A stretch of 64,000 bases of DNA from SIG575 sp045542485 (lineage in GTDB: Bacteria > Bacillota > Clostridia > Oscillospirales > Acutalibacteraceae): NCBI GenBank assembly GCA_045542485.1, contig JAZQLC010000028.1, positions 1-64,000 of the forward strand, given 5' to 3'. Numbering within the stretch: the first letter of the stretch is position 1; the number at the start of each line of letters is the position of its first letter. Under the pieces are notes generated by a model. That model was not told where the DNA came from. It was given only the letters and a program-made list of their open reading frames with translations, and did not search any database. Both the position numbers and the translations under genes were made by a program. Below are positions 52,869 through 61,875 of this stretch, one piece after another.

Positions 52869-54551
52869 ATGGCAGAAATTATTGAAGAAAACAAAACAGA
52901 AAAAGTATCAAACTTTATCCACGATTTTATAGACAAAGACCTTGAAGACGGTGTCTATTCCCGTGTGCAGACCCGTTTCCCTCCCGAGCCTAACGGCTAT
53001 CTTCACATCGGTCACGCAAAGGCTATCTGCATCAACTTCACTACTGCAAAAAAATACGGCGGTCTTTGCAATCTTCGTCTTGATGACACAAACCCCAGCA
53101 AGGAAGATATGGAATATGTTGACGCTATCAAGGAAGATATTGAATGGCTTGGTTTCAAATGGAACGAGTGCTACTATGCATCAAGCTACTTTGATTTCAT
53201 CTACGATTGTGCAATAAAGCTCATCGAAATGGGCAAGGCTTTCGTGTGCGACCTTACAGCTGACGAAATGCGCGAATACAGAGGCACTCTCACAGAGCCC
53301 GGTAAGGAAAGCCCTTACAGAAACCGTTCAGTTGAGGAAAATCTCGATTTGTTCAAGAGAATGACAGACGGCGAATTCCCTGACGGTGCAAGAGTTCTCC
53401 GTGCTAAAATTGATATGGCATCGCCCAATATCAATATGCGTGACCCTGTAATTTACAGAATCGCTCACATTTCACACCACCAGACAGGTGATAAATGGTG
53501 CGTATATCCTATGTATGACTTTGCTCATCCTCTTTCAGACGCAGCAGAAAATGTAACTCACTCTCTCTGCTCTCTTGAATTTGAAAATCACAGACCTCTT
53601 TATGACTGGTTCCTTAAGGAGCTTGGTCTCGAGGAGCCTCCCAGACAGATTGAGTTTGCAAGACTTAACCTTAACTATTCTCTCACAAGTAAGAGAAAGT
53701 GTCTTGCACTTGTAAATGACGGTATTGTAAGCGGATGGGATGATCCCCGTATGGCAACTCTCAGCGGTATGAGAAGACGCGGTTATCCTGCTGCAGCTAT
53801 CCGTGAATTCTGTAATAAAATCGGTGTTTCAAAGGCTTACAGTGTTGTTGACTACGGTCTGCTTGAGGCTTGTGTAAGAGACGACCTTAATCAGAATGCA
53901 CCCAGAGCGATGGCAGTTCTTCGTCCTCTCAAGGTTGTTATTGATAACTATCCCGAGGGACAGACAGAGGAAATTGAGGTTGAAAACAATCCCGATAAGC
54001 CTGAACTCGGCAAGAGAAAGGTTACTTTCTCAAGAAACCTTTATGTTGAGCAGGATGACTTTATGGCAGAGCCCGTGAAGAAATATTTCAGACTTTTCCC
54101 CGGCAACGAAGTGCGTCTCAAGAGCGCATACTATATCACTTGTAACAGCTATGAGACAGACGAAGAGGGAAATGTTACTTGTCTTCACTGCACATATGAC
54201 CCTGAAAGCCGCGGTGGTGAAACACCTGACGGCAGAAAGGTCAAGGGTACACTTCATTGGGTCAGCGCAGACGATTGCGTGAAAGCGGAAGTTCGTCTTT
54301 ATGACAGACTCTTCAATGTTGAAAATCCCTCAGACGAATCAAAGGGAAGCTTCAAGGAAAACCTCAATCCCGAATCACTTGTTGTTCTCAAGGACAGTGT
54401 TCTTGAAGGTGGTCTCAGAGACATCAAGGTTGGCGATATGTTCCAGTTTATGCGTCAGGGATATTTCTGCGTTGACAAAGACAGCACAGAAGGCAGCCTT
54501 GTAATCAACAGAACAGTAGGTCTTAATTCTTCCTGGAAACCTGCGAAATAA
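52869..54551 (+). CDS. glnS: Glutamine--tRNA ligase
   Basis: I chose ATG 52869 (560 residues), after GAAAGGA; a TTG nine bases earlier overlaps the site. FPPEPNGYLHIGHAKAI is the HIGH motif of GlnRS, NLRLDDTNP its conserved strand, and LTSKRKCLALV the KMSKS-type loop. Two anticodon-binding beta-barrels make up the C-terminal 220 residues. It charges tRNA-Gln directly, so the cell need not rely on GatCAB for Gln-tRNA. Confidence 0.97.
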   Translation: MAEIIEENKTEKVSNFIHDFIDKDLEDGVYSRVQTRFPPEPNGYLHIGHAKAICINFTTAKKYGGLCNLRLDDTNPSKEDMEYVDAIKEDIEWLGFKWNECYYASSYFDFIYDCAIKLIEMGKAFVCDLTADEMREYRGTLTEPGKESPYRNRSVEENLDLFKRMTDGEFPDGARVLRAKIDMASPNINMRDPVIYRIAHISHHQTGDKWCVYPMYDFAHPLSDAAENVTHSLCSLEFENHRPLYDWFLKELGLEEPPRQIEFARLNLNYSLTSKRKCLALVNDGIVSGWDDPRMATLSGMRRRGYPAAAIREFCNKIGVSKAYSVVDYGLLEACVRDDLNQNAPRAMAVLRPLKVVIDNYPEGQTEEIEVENNPDKPELGKRKVTFSRNLYVEQDDFMAEPVKKYFRLFPGNEVRLKSAYYITCNSYETDEEGNVTCLHCTYDPESRGGETPDGRKVKGTLHWVSADDCVKAEVRLYDRLFNVENPSDESKGSFKENLNPESLVVLKDSVLEGGLRDIKVGDMFQFMRQGYFCVDKDSTEGSLVINRTVGLNSSWKPAK

Positions 54552-54588
54552 GACCTGCAAAAACATATCTAAGAAAGTAGGAAAAGCT

Positions 54589-55236
54589 ATGAAAATAGTT
54601 GACAGAATTGTTTCTGCCTTTTTGTCACTGGCAGTAATTCCCGTGGCAATTTTCACTCCTCTTATTCATTGGATTTATCAGATATTAGGATACGATATTA
54701 TAAACGGACTTCTGAACGGTCAGCTTTCTGATGCTGCTGATACAGGTATGACTGAGGATAATCTTAGTCTTTATTCAATCTATAATATGCTCAGAAGCTT
54801 TGGTGTGGATTTCAAAGAGATGTTTTCAGGAAATACGGAAATGAATTCTGCATTAGAGCCGATGCTTCCGTATATTATTGCAACAGGAATTTTCTTTGTG
54901 GTCACTCTTCTTATTGCCCTTGTAGCAGGTATTGTATGTGCTTCTACAAATGCAAGGAAGACACGAATGATTTTAGGCGGCTGCGGTATCGCATCGCTTA
55001 TCGGTATGATGATTTCTTTCAATAAGGCTGTGTTGCCCCTGACAACGGGTCAGATTACTCCCGGCTCACTTTTCAATATTCCTGCAATCAGCTTTATTAT
55101 AAAAATACATACCATCAATCTTTCATCTGCGTGGGTGTTTATGCTGATGCTTTTCGCAGGTCTGATATTGTGGACTCTTTCTTACATCCTTACATCAGAT
55201 AAGAATGAAACAAATAAAAAGCAGGGTAAAAAATAA
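54589..55236 (+). CDS. Hypothetical membrane protein (215 aa)
   Basis: The protein has four likely membrane segments (about residues 8-30, 98-122, 130-150 and 175-205) and a soluble loop of about 60 residues after the first. No known family or catalytic motif is seen. Its stop overlaps the start of the RING/DUF2628 gene by one base, so they are translated together and may act as a complex in the membrane. Confidence 0.7.
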   Translation: MKIVDRIVSAFLSLAVIPVAIFTPLIHWIYQILGYDIINGLLNGQLSDAADTGMTEDNLSLYSIYNMLRSFGVDFKEMFSGNTEMNSALEPMLPYIIATGIFFVVTLLIALVAGIVCASTNARKTRMILGGCGIASLIGMMISFNKAVLPLTTGQITPGSLFNIPAISFIIKIHTINLSSAWVFMLMLFAGLILWTLSYILTSDKNETNKKQGKK

Positions 55237-56258
55237 TGAGATATATAAACGAAAAATGTACCCATTGTGGCAGAGCTTTCACTGAAAACGATGAGGTTGT
55301 GGTTTGCCCCGAGTGTGCAACACCTCATCACAGAGAATGCTACAATGAGATGGGCAGATGCGTAAACGAGCATCTCCACAGCGAGGGTTTTGTCTGGAAG
55401 AAGTCAGATCCTGAGAAAAAAACAGAGGATAAGGCTCCGGAAAAACCTGAAAGCGAAGCGGCGGCAGAAGAGAAAGATGTTTCCGTCTGTCCCGATTGCG
55501 GTGCTGAAAATAAAAAAAGAGCCATTGTCTGTACAAATTGCGGTGCAGTGCTTATTCCCGATTTAGAGGAAGAGGTTACGGTAAAAACAGAAAGAAACAC
55601 CATCTTCATCGAGGGATTGCCCGTAAACGACAATGATTATATTGATGCGGAAAGTACTGTTACAGTCAAAGAAGCAGCATGTTTCATTCAGCGTAAAAAA
55701 GAAAGCTATATAAAAACATTCCTTGATGCAAAAGTTAATAACAGAAAGCCCAAATTCAATTTTGCGGCATTCGTTTTCGGACCCTATTGGTTTTTCTTCA
55801 GAAAAATGTATAAGGCAGGTCTGGCTTTTGCAGGGGTTATCTTTGCAATCAACTGTTTTATTATGTCTTTCTTTATGTCAGTTTGTGGCGAGGCACTCAG
55901 ATTTGTTGCGGCAAACGCTGAGGCATTTATGCAGCAGACAATTGATGAGGCACTTATGGCGCAGTATATTGAATTGGTTACAAAGGGTATGGAAACTCAC
56001 AGCACTGAAATATTGCTGATGTTTGCCTTTGAAGTACTGATTCTTCTTGTGAATGTTGTGGCAGGAATTTTTGCAAACAAAATCTATCTCGGTCACATCA
56101 GAAAAACAATCAGCAAAATCAAAGAGGTAGTGCCAAAACCCTCGGCTCATTTCACATATATCTACGCAAAGGGCGGCACAACAGTTTTAAACGCATTCCT
56201 TATCGGAATGGCAATTTATTATCTGACAGAGTTTATTTTTTCACAGGCGTTATTATAA
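55236..56258 (+). CDS. Prok-RING / zinc-ribbon / DUF2628 membrane protein
   Basis: This 340-residue protein starts with a RING-like finger (CTHCG...CPECATPHHRECY, residues 8-36), a second zinc ribbon (CPDCGAENKKRAIVCTNCG, about 89-107), an acidic linker, then a DUF2628 membrane part with FNFAAFVFGPYWFFFRKMY (~180) and four membrane segments. Prok-RING proteins of Clostridia have no assigned ubiquitin-like function; the fingers may mediate protein contacts. Coupled with the preceding membrane protein gene. Confidence 0.82.
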   Translation: MRYINEKCTHCGRAFTENDEVVVCPECATPHHRECYNEMGRCVNEHLHSEGFVWKKSDPEKKTEDKAPEKPESEAAAEEKDVSVCPDCGAENKKRAIVCTNCGAVLIPDLEEEVTVKTERNTIFIEGLPVNDNDYIDAESTVTVKEAACFIQRKKESYIKTFLDAKVNNRKPKFNFAAFVFGPYWFFFRKMYKAGLAFAGVIFAINCFIMSFFMSVCGEALRFVAANAEAFMQQTIDEALMAQYIELVTKGMETHSTEILLMFAFEVLILLVNVVAGIFANKIYLGHIRKTISKIKEVVPKPSAHFTYIYAKGGTTVLNAFLIGMAIYYLTEFIFSQALL

Positions 56259-56281
56259 TATGAGTTTAAGGAGGTGCTGAT

Positions 56282-57550
56282 ATGGCTTCACCACTTGCAG
56301 ATATGATAAGACCGCAGAAAATTGAAGATATGGTAGGTCAGCACCACTTACTTGATACCGGAAAGGCACTGAGGAATATTCTCGATAGCGGGAATATTCC
56401 CAACCTTATTTTTTACGGACCTTCCGGTGTAGGCAAGACCACTCTTGCAGAGATTATTGCCAAAAACACAAACCGCCGATTTTGTAAACTCAACGGCACC
56501 AACGCGTCAATTTCCGATATTAAGGAGATTGTTGCAAGTCTTGATACTTTCCAGAGTCCTAACGGCGTTGTGCTTTATCTTGATGAGATTCAGTATTTCA
56601 ACAAGAAACAGCAGCAATCACTTCTTGAGTATATTGAAAACGGCTCAATAACCCTGATTGCATCCACAACGGAAAATCCGTATTTTTATGTATATAACGC
56701 AATTCTCAGCCGTTCAACTGTTTTTGAGTTCAAATCTGTTGAAGCAAACGATATCCGTATTGCAGTAGAAAGAGCTTACAAGATTTACGAAGAGCATCTT
56801 GGTGAGAAAATTGAGGCTTCTGAAGACGCGATAAAATGGATTTCGTCAGGTTGCGGCGGTGATGTGAGAAAGGCAATCAACACTGTTGAGCTGAGCGTTC
56901 TTTCAACAAGACTCAAGGACGGAAAAAGAGAAATCACCCTTGAAAAGGTAAAAGAGCTGACGCAGAAAAGTGCTATGAAATATGACAGAGAGGGCGATGA
57001 GCACTATGATATTCTCTCTGCGTTTCAGAAATCAATGCGAGGCTCTGATCCTGATGCGGCACTGCACTATTTAGCAAGACTTCTCGAAGCAGGGGATTTG
57101 CCCTCAGCCTGCAGAAGACTTCTTGTGTGCGCCTGTGAGGATGTGGGACTGGCTTACCCAATGATAATCCCCATAGTGAAGGCTGCGGTGGATTCAGCGC
57201 TTATGGTAGGACTTCCCGAAGCGAGAATTCCTCTTGCAGACGCAGTTGTTCTTGTCTGTAACAGTCCCAAATCAAACTCAGCGTATCTTGCTTATGATAT
57301 GGCTGCAAGTGACCTGAGAAACGGAAATTCCGGACCTATTCCGAGAAATCTCCAGAATAAGCATTTCGATGGTGAAGATAATAATAACAAGGGTCAGTTT
57401 TATGTGTACCCTCACGATTATCCGAATCACTGGACACCTCAGCAGTATCTTCCCGATGTGCTGAAAAACAAAACATACTATGTCCCCGGCGAAAACAAAA
57501 ACGAACAGGCAGCCAAAGAATACTGGGATAAAATAAAAGGTAAGAAATAA
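56282..57550 (+). CDS. rarA: Replication-associated recombination protein RarA (MgsA) AAA+ ATPase
   Basis: This 422-residue AAA+ protein has MVGQHHLL at the start, GPSGVGKTTLAEI (Walker A, residue ~45), VLYLDEIQYFNKKQQ (Walker B), a sensor 1 STTENP, and a C-terminal tetramerisation domain (residues 250-410, FYVYPHDYPNHW). RarA acts at stalled replication forks. AAGGAGG precedes the ATG. It ends in a terminator and is the last gene of the glnS region. Confidence 0.94.
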   Translation: MASPLADMIRPQKIEDMVGQHHLLDTGKALRNILDSGNIPNLIFYGPSGVGKTTLAEIIAKNTNRRFCKLNGTNASISDIKEIVASLDTFQSPNGVVLYLDEIQYFNKKQQQSLLEYIENGSITLIASTTENPYFYVYNAILSRSTVFEFKSVEANDIRIAVERAYKIYEEHLGEKIEASEDAIKWISSGCGGDVRKAINTVELSVLSTRLKDGKREITLEKVKELTQKSAMKYDREGDEHYDILSAFQKSMRGSDPDAALHYLARLLEAGDLPSACRRLLVCACEDVGLAYPMIIPIVKAAVDSALMVGLPEARIPLADAVVLVCNSPKSNSAYLAYDMAASDLRNGNSGPIPRNLQNKHFDGEDNNNKGQFYVYPHDYPNHWTPQQYLPDVLKNKTYYVPGENKNEQAAKEYWDKIKGKK

Positions 57551-57590
57551 TAACCGACAAGGGATAACTTGTCGGTTATATTTTTTTATC
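57550..57590 (+). terminator. Intrinsic terminator after rarA
   Basis: ATAACCGACAAG (57550-57561) pairs with CTTGTCGGTTAT (57568-57579) around a 6-base loop, followed by seven T. Confidence 0.93.
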
Positions 57591-57630
57591 GTATGATAAT
57601 TTACAAATTACCATTCCCTACGATATAAAA

Positions 57631-57692
57631 TTTCAACCCGTGGTTGAAAAACATAACTTAATATGTTATTGTTTATTTACAGTAGTTATGTT
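57631..57692. promoter_or_regulatory. Operator-like inverted repeats upstream of the XRE regulator
   Basis: TTTCAACC/GGTTGAAA (57631-57649, 3-base spacer) and AACATAACT/AGTTATGTT (57650-57658 and 57684-57692) are exact inverted repeats. The last arm overlaps the -10 box, so autoregulation is likely. Confidence 0.65.
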
Positions 57693-57697
57693 ATATT
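57669..57697 (+). promoter_or_regulatory. Promoter of the XRE-TPR regulator
   Basis: TTGTTT (57669-57674), a 17-base spacer and TATATT (57692-57697). Confidence 0.65.
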
Positions 57698-57726
57698 TCA
57701 GTTAACTTCAATATGGCGGTGAAAAA

Positions 57727-58509
57727 ATGAATATAGGAAACAAAATTAAAGAATTAAGGAAGAAAAGAGGTATTACTCAGGAGCAGTTGGCAAGTGCAAT
57801 AGGAATATCTTTTCAGGCTGTCAGCAAATGGGAAAACAATATTGCGTTACCTGACATAACTCTTGTGCCTATCCTTGCAAACTATTTTGGCGTTTCACTG
57901 GATGAACTTTTTGATTTCAGTCTGATTAAAATGGAAAATGAAATAAAAACGATAGTTGATGATGCTTATGAATACAGAGAAAGCGACCCTGAAAAAAGTC
58001 GTGGAATTCTTGAAGAGGGACTTAAGAAATATCCTGAAAATGATATTCTTCTCAATAATCTTCTCTATGTTATAACCGAACCTGATGAAACAATCCGTAT
58101 TGCATCAGAGCTTGTGGAAAAAACCTGTGACAGTGAGGTGAAATATGATGCGTTCAGGTTTCTTGCTTATGCGTATAAAAAGAAAGGTGACCTGAAAAGT
58201 GCAGAAAATGCAATACAACAGATTCCTGAAATATATTTCACAAAGCTTACAGAAATTGCATATCTTTTAGAGGGTGAACCAAAATTCAAAGCAGCTGAAA
58301 AACAGAAATGGATTTCTTTTGAAAATCTGATTCAGATGATGTGGAAACTTGCAGAGTGCTATGAGGCAGAGGGCGAGACAGATAAAGCAATAGAAGAAAC
58401 TGAAAAAGCACTTGAATTAATTCCGATTCTTGACCATCCTAATTTTAATATTTATACTGATTTTTTCGAGAAACAAATAAAAAGGTTAAAAAAGAGCAGA
58501 GTTGAGTGA
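57727..58509 (+). CDS. XRE-family regulator with C-terminal TPR-like domain
   Basis: This 260-residue protein opens with a helix-turn-helix of the Cro/XRE type (LRKKRGITQEQLASAIGISFQAVSKWENN, residues 10-38). After residue 75 there are helical TPR-like pairs (EKSRGILEEGLKKYP and AECYEAEGETDKAIEETEKALEL). Such proteins bind DNA and sense a peptide, protein or stress partner. Two upstream palindromes point to autoregulation. No neighbour tells its targets. Confidence 0.85.
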   Translation: MNIGNKIKELRKKRGITQEQLASAIGISFQAVSKWENNIALPDITLVPILANYFGVSLDELFDFSLIKMENEIKTIVDDAYEYRESDPEKSRGILEEGLKKYPENDILLNNLLYVITEPDETIRIASELVEKTCDSEVKYDAFRFLAYAYKKKGDLKSAENAIQQIPEIYFTKLTEIAYLLEGEPKFKAAEKQKWISFENLIQMMWKLAECYEAEGETDKAIEETEKALELIPILDHPNFNIYTDFFEKQIKRLKKSRVE

Positions 58510-58527
58510 AATCAACTCTGCTTTTTG
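58495..58527. terminator. Terminator overlapping the XRE stop codon
   Basis: A perfect 11-bp stem (58495-58505 and 58512-58522) whose loop contains the TGA stop codon, followed by TTTTTG. It serves both convergent genes. Confidence 0.92.
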
Positions 58528-58541
58528 TTGTATTGATTTGC

Positions 58542-59096
58542 TTATGCTTTTATTGTTCCGTCAGGATTGAAGAGGGGAAGCTTTTCAAGAAAGATGATGT
58601 CGTCTCTCTCTGCTGCTGAGCCTTCTGCGAGGACAGCCATTCTTCCTACGATTTCGCCACCTGCTTTGTTTACGAGCTTTTCAATTGCCCAGAGTGATTC
58701 GCCGGTTGAAATAACATCGTCAACGATAAGGACTCTTTTGCCTTTCATTTTTTCTGCCTCTGCAGTGTCAAGGTAAAGGTGCTGAATTTTGTCTGTTGTG
58801 ATTGATTTTACTTCAACATCGAAAATACCGCTCATATAGAGTTTGGGATATTTTCTTGCAACAAAGTATGTTTCGTCATCGTTCTGTCTTGCTATTTCGT
58901 GAGCAAGGGGAATGCCTTTTGCCTCGGCAGTGATAACGTAGTCATATTCGGGAGCTTTTTTGAGAAGTTCTCTTGCACAGGCCTCTGTAAGCTGAGGAGC
59001 ACCGAAGAGAATAAAAGCACCGATGTACAAATCCTCTGTAACCTCACAAAGAGGGAGAGACCAGTCAATTCCTGCTATGTTCATTTTATGTTCCAT
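58542..59096 (-). CDS. Purine-type phosphoribosyltransferase
   Basis: This 184-residue protein has the PRPP-binding loop VLIVDDVISTGES (about residues 123-135) and the VITAEAKGIPLAHEIA segment typical of adenine- or xanthine-type phosphoribosyltransferases. Such enzymes salvage a purine base with PRPP to make a nucleotide. Which base cannot be told. No clear promoter lies between it and the alkaline phosphatase terminator at 59116-59150, so it may depend on read-through. Confidence 0.85.
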   Translation of the reverse strand: MEHKMNIAGIDWSLPLCEVTEDLYIGAFILFGAPQLTEACARELLKKAPEYDYVITAEAKGIPLAHEIARQNDDETYFVARKYPKLYMSGIFDVEVKSITTDKIQHLYLDTAEAEKMKGKRVLIVDDVISTGESLWAIEKLVNKAGGEIVGRMAVLAEGSAAERDDIIFLEKLPLFNPDGTIKA

Positions 59097-59115
59097 AATA
59101 AAACCTCATTCTTTG

Positions 59116-59150
59116 AAAAAGTGGAGTCGGAAGACCGACCCCACTTTTTT
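59116..59150. terminator. Terminator between alkaline phosphatase and phosphoribosyltransferase genes
   Basis: GTGGAGTCGG (59121-59130) pairs with CCGACCCCAC (59135-59144) with one mismatch around AAGA; T-runs flank both sides. Confidence 0.85.
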
Positions 59151-59160
59151 ATTTTGTTAT

Positions 59161-60273
59161 TTATTTTGCACAGGGATATGAGCCTTTTTCTGCACCGATA
59201 ACAAGACCGAGCTGAGCAGAAACGTGTCTGTTTTTGTAAGCAGCGCCGTTAACGAAACCTGCATCTGATTTGTTGATAAGGAGAGGAACATTAACGTTTG
59301 TGTGGCTGCCTGAAGTCCAGTAGTATTCGCCTTTTTCTGCGTCATACTTAAGACCGCCTGTTTCGTGGTCAGCAGTGATAACAACAAGTGTTTCGCCATC
59401 TTCTTCTGCAAAAGCGAGTGCTGCACCTACTGCCTTGTCGAATTCATATGTGCTGAGTATTGCATTGTCAAGGTCGTTTGAGTGTGAGTGTTTGTCGATA
59501 CAAGCACCTTCAACCATAAGGAAGAAACCGTCTTCATCCTGTGAAAGAATGTCGATTGCCTTTGTTGTCATAACTTCGATTGTGGGAGTATCGTGGTTGT
59601 TTGTAACATACTTCATATCGTCGAAATCGAACTGACCGAATGACTTTGTTGCACCGTCGAAGGAAGCAAGGTCAGTTGCGCTGCCGATATATGTACGACC
59701 TGCAGCAGAAACAACATCTGCAGTTGCAAGACCGTTGTATGCACCCCAGATAAGGTCGATGTCAGAAGAGAGCTGCTGCTCTGTGATGTCAACATCGTTG
59801 TCTCTTGAATATGTGTGAGCACTGAAAGATGAGGGAGTTGCGCCTGATGTGTAGTCAGTTGTTACAACGCCTGTTGCTTTGCCCTGTTCGATAGCAACCT
59901 CTGTGATGCTCTTGGGAGTTGCGAAAACTCTGAGGGGATCGAGAGCATATGTGCTTACCATACCGTTGATTGTTCTGATGCCTGATGAAAGAGCTGTGCC
60001 GCCTGCTGCTGAGTCAGTTGTTGCCCAGAAGAGTGAGTTTGTCTTGGATTCACCTGCAACTACTACATTTTCCATATTGAGTTCATCAATACCGTATTTG
60101 TCTTTTGTAGCCTCAAGGTGGTTGAAGCCCATACCGTCACCGATCATAACGATAACGTTTTTGTAGGTGTTGTAGTCTTCTGTTTTTGTTTCCAGACCGA
60201 AATAGCCTGTTACATTTGCAAGTGTTGTAAGTGCAGCGATGACTACTGCTGCGATTTTCTGGAAAATTGCCAT
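59161..60273 (-). CDS. Alkaline phosphatase (PhoA family)
   Basis: This 370-residue exported enzyme has a hydrophobic N-terminal segment (residues 4-24). Motifs are VIVMIGDGMGF (metal-binding Asp46), ATTDSAAGGTALSSG (Ser88 nucleophile), EGACIDKHSHSND, and VVITADHETGG. It uses two zinc ions and one magnesium ion to release phosphate from monoesters outside the cell. Its length is shorter than E. coli PhoA. A promoter appears at 60308-60336, within the end of the znuB gene. Proximity to a zinc importer is suggestive because the enzyme needs zinc. Confidence 0.94.
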   Translation of the reverse strand: MAIFQKIAAVVIAALTTLANVTGYFGLETKTEDYNTYKNVIVMIGDGMGFNHLEATKDKYGIDELNMENVVVAGESKTNSLFWATTDSAAGGTALSSGIRTINGMVSTYALDPLRVFATPKSITEVAIEQGKATGVVTTDYTSGATPSSFSAHTYSRDNDVDITEQQLSSDIDLIWGAYNGLATADVVSAAGRTYIGSATDLASFDGATKSFGQFDFDDMKYVTNNHDTPTIEVMTTKAIDILSQDEDGFFLMVEGACIDKHSHSNDLDNAILSTYEFDKAVGAALAFAEEDGETLVVITADHETGGLKYDAEKGEYYWTSGSHTNVNVPLLINKSDAGFVNGAAYKNRHVSAQLGLVIGAEKGSYPCAK

Positions 60274-60307
60274 AATTTTTCCTCCTTTGATTTAATTTAT
60301 CGTCAAT

Positions 60308-60336
60308 ATTTTACCACATATATCAATCAATTGCAA
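60308..60336 (-). promoter_or_regulatory. Promoter of the alkaline phosphatase gene
   Basis: On the minus strand TTGCAA (complement of 60331-60336), a 17-base spacer and TAAAAT (complement of 60308-60313), partly inside the 3' end of znuB. Confidence 0.7.
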
Positions 60337-61174
60337 GAGCTTTGCTTTTGATTTTCTCAATAAGTGAAAAAAGGATAAACGCAATAAGATTAACGGTTAC
60401 CACACAAGCACCTGTCTGCCAACCGAGAATACAGGCAGCGAAAAAGCCGATGATAAAGCAGACGAGAGAAACGGAAACCGAAGCAATCAGCACACCTTTA
60501 AAGGTTTTGCAGAGCCTCATAGCGGTCATTGACGGGAAAACGATAAGTGCCGAAATCATAAGAGAGCCCATCATATTCATACCGAGAACAACTGTTACCG
60601 CGGTGAAAATTGCAAGGAGCATATTATATGTGTTTGTCTTGATTCCCGTTGCCTTTGAAAAGCTTTCATCAAAGGTCACGGCGAAAATTTTTGTGTAGAA
60701 GAAAACAAAAAGAATAATGATTGCAAAGCTTAAAACGATGCTGAGGATAAGGTCTGCGTTTCCTATTGTGAAGAGGGAAGCCGAGCCGAAAAGACTGTTG
60801 CAGATGTCGGTGCTTCTCTGACCTGACATATTGAAAAGGAGACTGCCCAGAGCAACTGCACCGGTGGAAACTATCGCAAGAGCACTGTCACCCTTGACTT
60901 TTCCTTTGTTTCCCAGTCTCAAAAGGAAAACAGCAGTCAGAATTACAATGGGGATTGAAAAAATCAGTTTCATTCCGCTCATATTGAGTGCGGCGGCAAG
61001 TGCAACAGCACCGAAGCCCACGTGGGAAAGCCCGTCGCCGATCATAGAGAATCTTTTAAGAACAAGGCTGACGCCTAAAAGCGAAGAACAGAGGGAAACG
61101 AGAAAGCCTACCGTCAGTGCCCTCAGCACAAGTTCAATCATAAAACTGCTTGAGAAAAGTTCGCTGATAGTCAT
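60323..61174 (-). CDS. znuB: Zinc/manganese ABC transporter permease (ABC-3)
   Basis: This 283-residue protein has about 8 membrane segments and matches ABC-3 permeases (FLVSLCSSLLGVSLVLKRFSMIGDGLSHVGFGAVAL near the start, and MNMMGSLMISALIVFPSMTA near 200). It forms the channel for the ZnuA-delivered metal. It starts 1 base after the znuC stop. Zinc is favoured by the operator upstream of znuA, but manganese cannot be ruled out. Confidence 0.9.
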   Translation of the reverse strand: MTISELFSSSFMIELVLRALTVGFLVSLCSSLLGVSLVLKRFSMIGDGLSHVGFGAVALAAALNMSGMKLIFSIPIVILTAVFLLRLGNKGKVKGDSALAIVSTGAVALGSLLFNMSGQRSTDICNSLFGSASLFTIGNADLILSIVLSFAIIILFVFFYTKIFAVTFDESFSKATGIKTNTYNMLLAIFTAVTVVLGMNMMGSLMISALIVFPSMTAMRLCKTFKGVLIASVSVSLVCFIIGFFAACILGWQTGACVVTVNLIAFILFSLIEKIKSKALAID

Positions 61175-61873
61175 TTATCTGCCACCTCCCACAAATTCAT
61201 CGGAAAAGTCGCTGAGAAGATATTCATCTGTCGTGCCGAAAAAGAATGTGCCGTGTTTAAGGTGGAGAATGTGACTTGCATATTTCACGGCAGCGGGGAT
61301 ATCGTGGGAAATCATAATTACCGTAATTTTTTTGTCATTCAGTTCCTTTATGATTCTGTACATATCGTTTGTCACCACGGGGTCGAGACCTGCAACGGGC
61401 TCATCAAGAAGAAGCAGAGATGTGGTTGCACACATAGCCCGTGCAAGAAGAACGCGTTGTTGCTGACCGCCCGACAAATCCTGATAAGACCTTTTTTTCA
61501 GGTCATAAATTCCCAGTAATTTCATATTTTTTTCTGCAAGTTCTTTGTCCCTTTTTGTGTAAAAGGGGATAAGACCTTTTTTGCCGAGCACACCGGAGAT
61601 TACAACCTCCCACACAGACGCAGGGAAATCCTTCTGTATTTCCGTCTGCTGAGGAAGATATCCGATTTCACTGTGCTTTGCGCAACAGAAGCTGATTCCT
61701 CCCGAAACAGGTTTTATCAGACCGAGAAGAGCCTTCATCAGTGTGCTTTTACCGCTTCCGTTTTCGCCTACAATGCAAAGATAGTCCCCGCGGCTTATCT
61801 GAAATGATAAATCGCTGAGGACAGTTTTGTTGTCATAGGCAAGTTCAAGATTTTTACAAGTTATCAATGACAT
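61175..61873 (-). CDS. znuC: Zinc/manganese ABC transporter ATP-binding protein
   Basis: This 232-residue ATPase has GENGSGKSTLMKALLG (Walker A), YQDLSGGQQQRVLLARAM (signature), LLLLDEPVAGLDP (Walker B) and MISHDIP (switch His). It powers the ZnuB permease. It starts 2 bases after the znuA stop and its order A-C-B is typical of ZnuACB operons. Confidence 0.93.
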   Translation of the reverse strand: MSLITCKNLELAYDNKTVLSDLSFQISRGDYLCIVGENGSGKSTLMKALLGLIKPVSGGISFCCAKHSEIGYLPQQTEIQKDFPASVWEVVISGVLGKKGLIPFYTKRDKELAEKNMKLLGIYDLKKRSYQDLSGGQQQRVLLARAMCATTSLLLLDEPVAGLDPVVTNDMYRIIKELNDKKITVIMISHDIPAAVKYASHILHLKHGTFFFGTTDEYLLSDFSDEFVGGGR

Positions 61874-61875
61874 TT

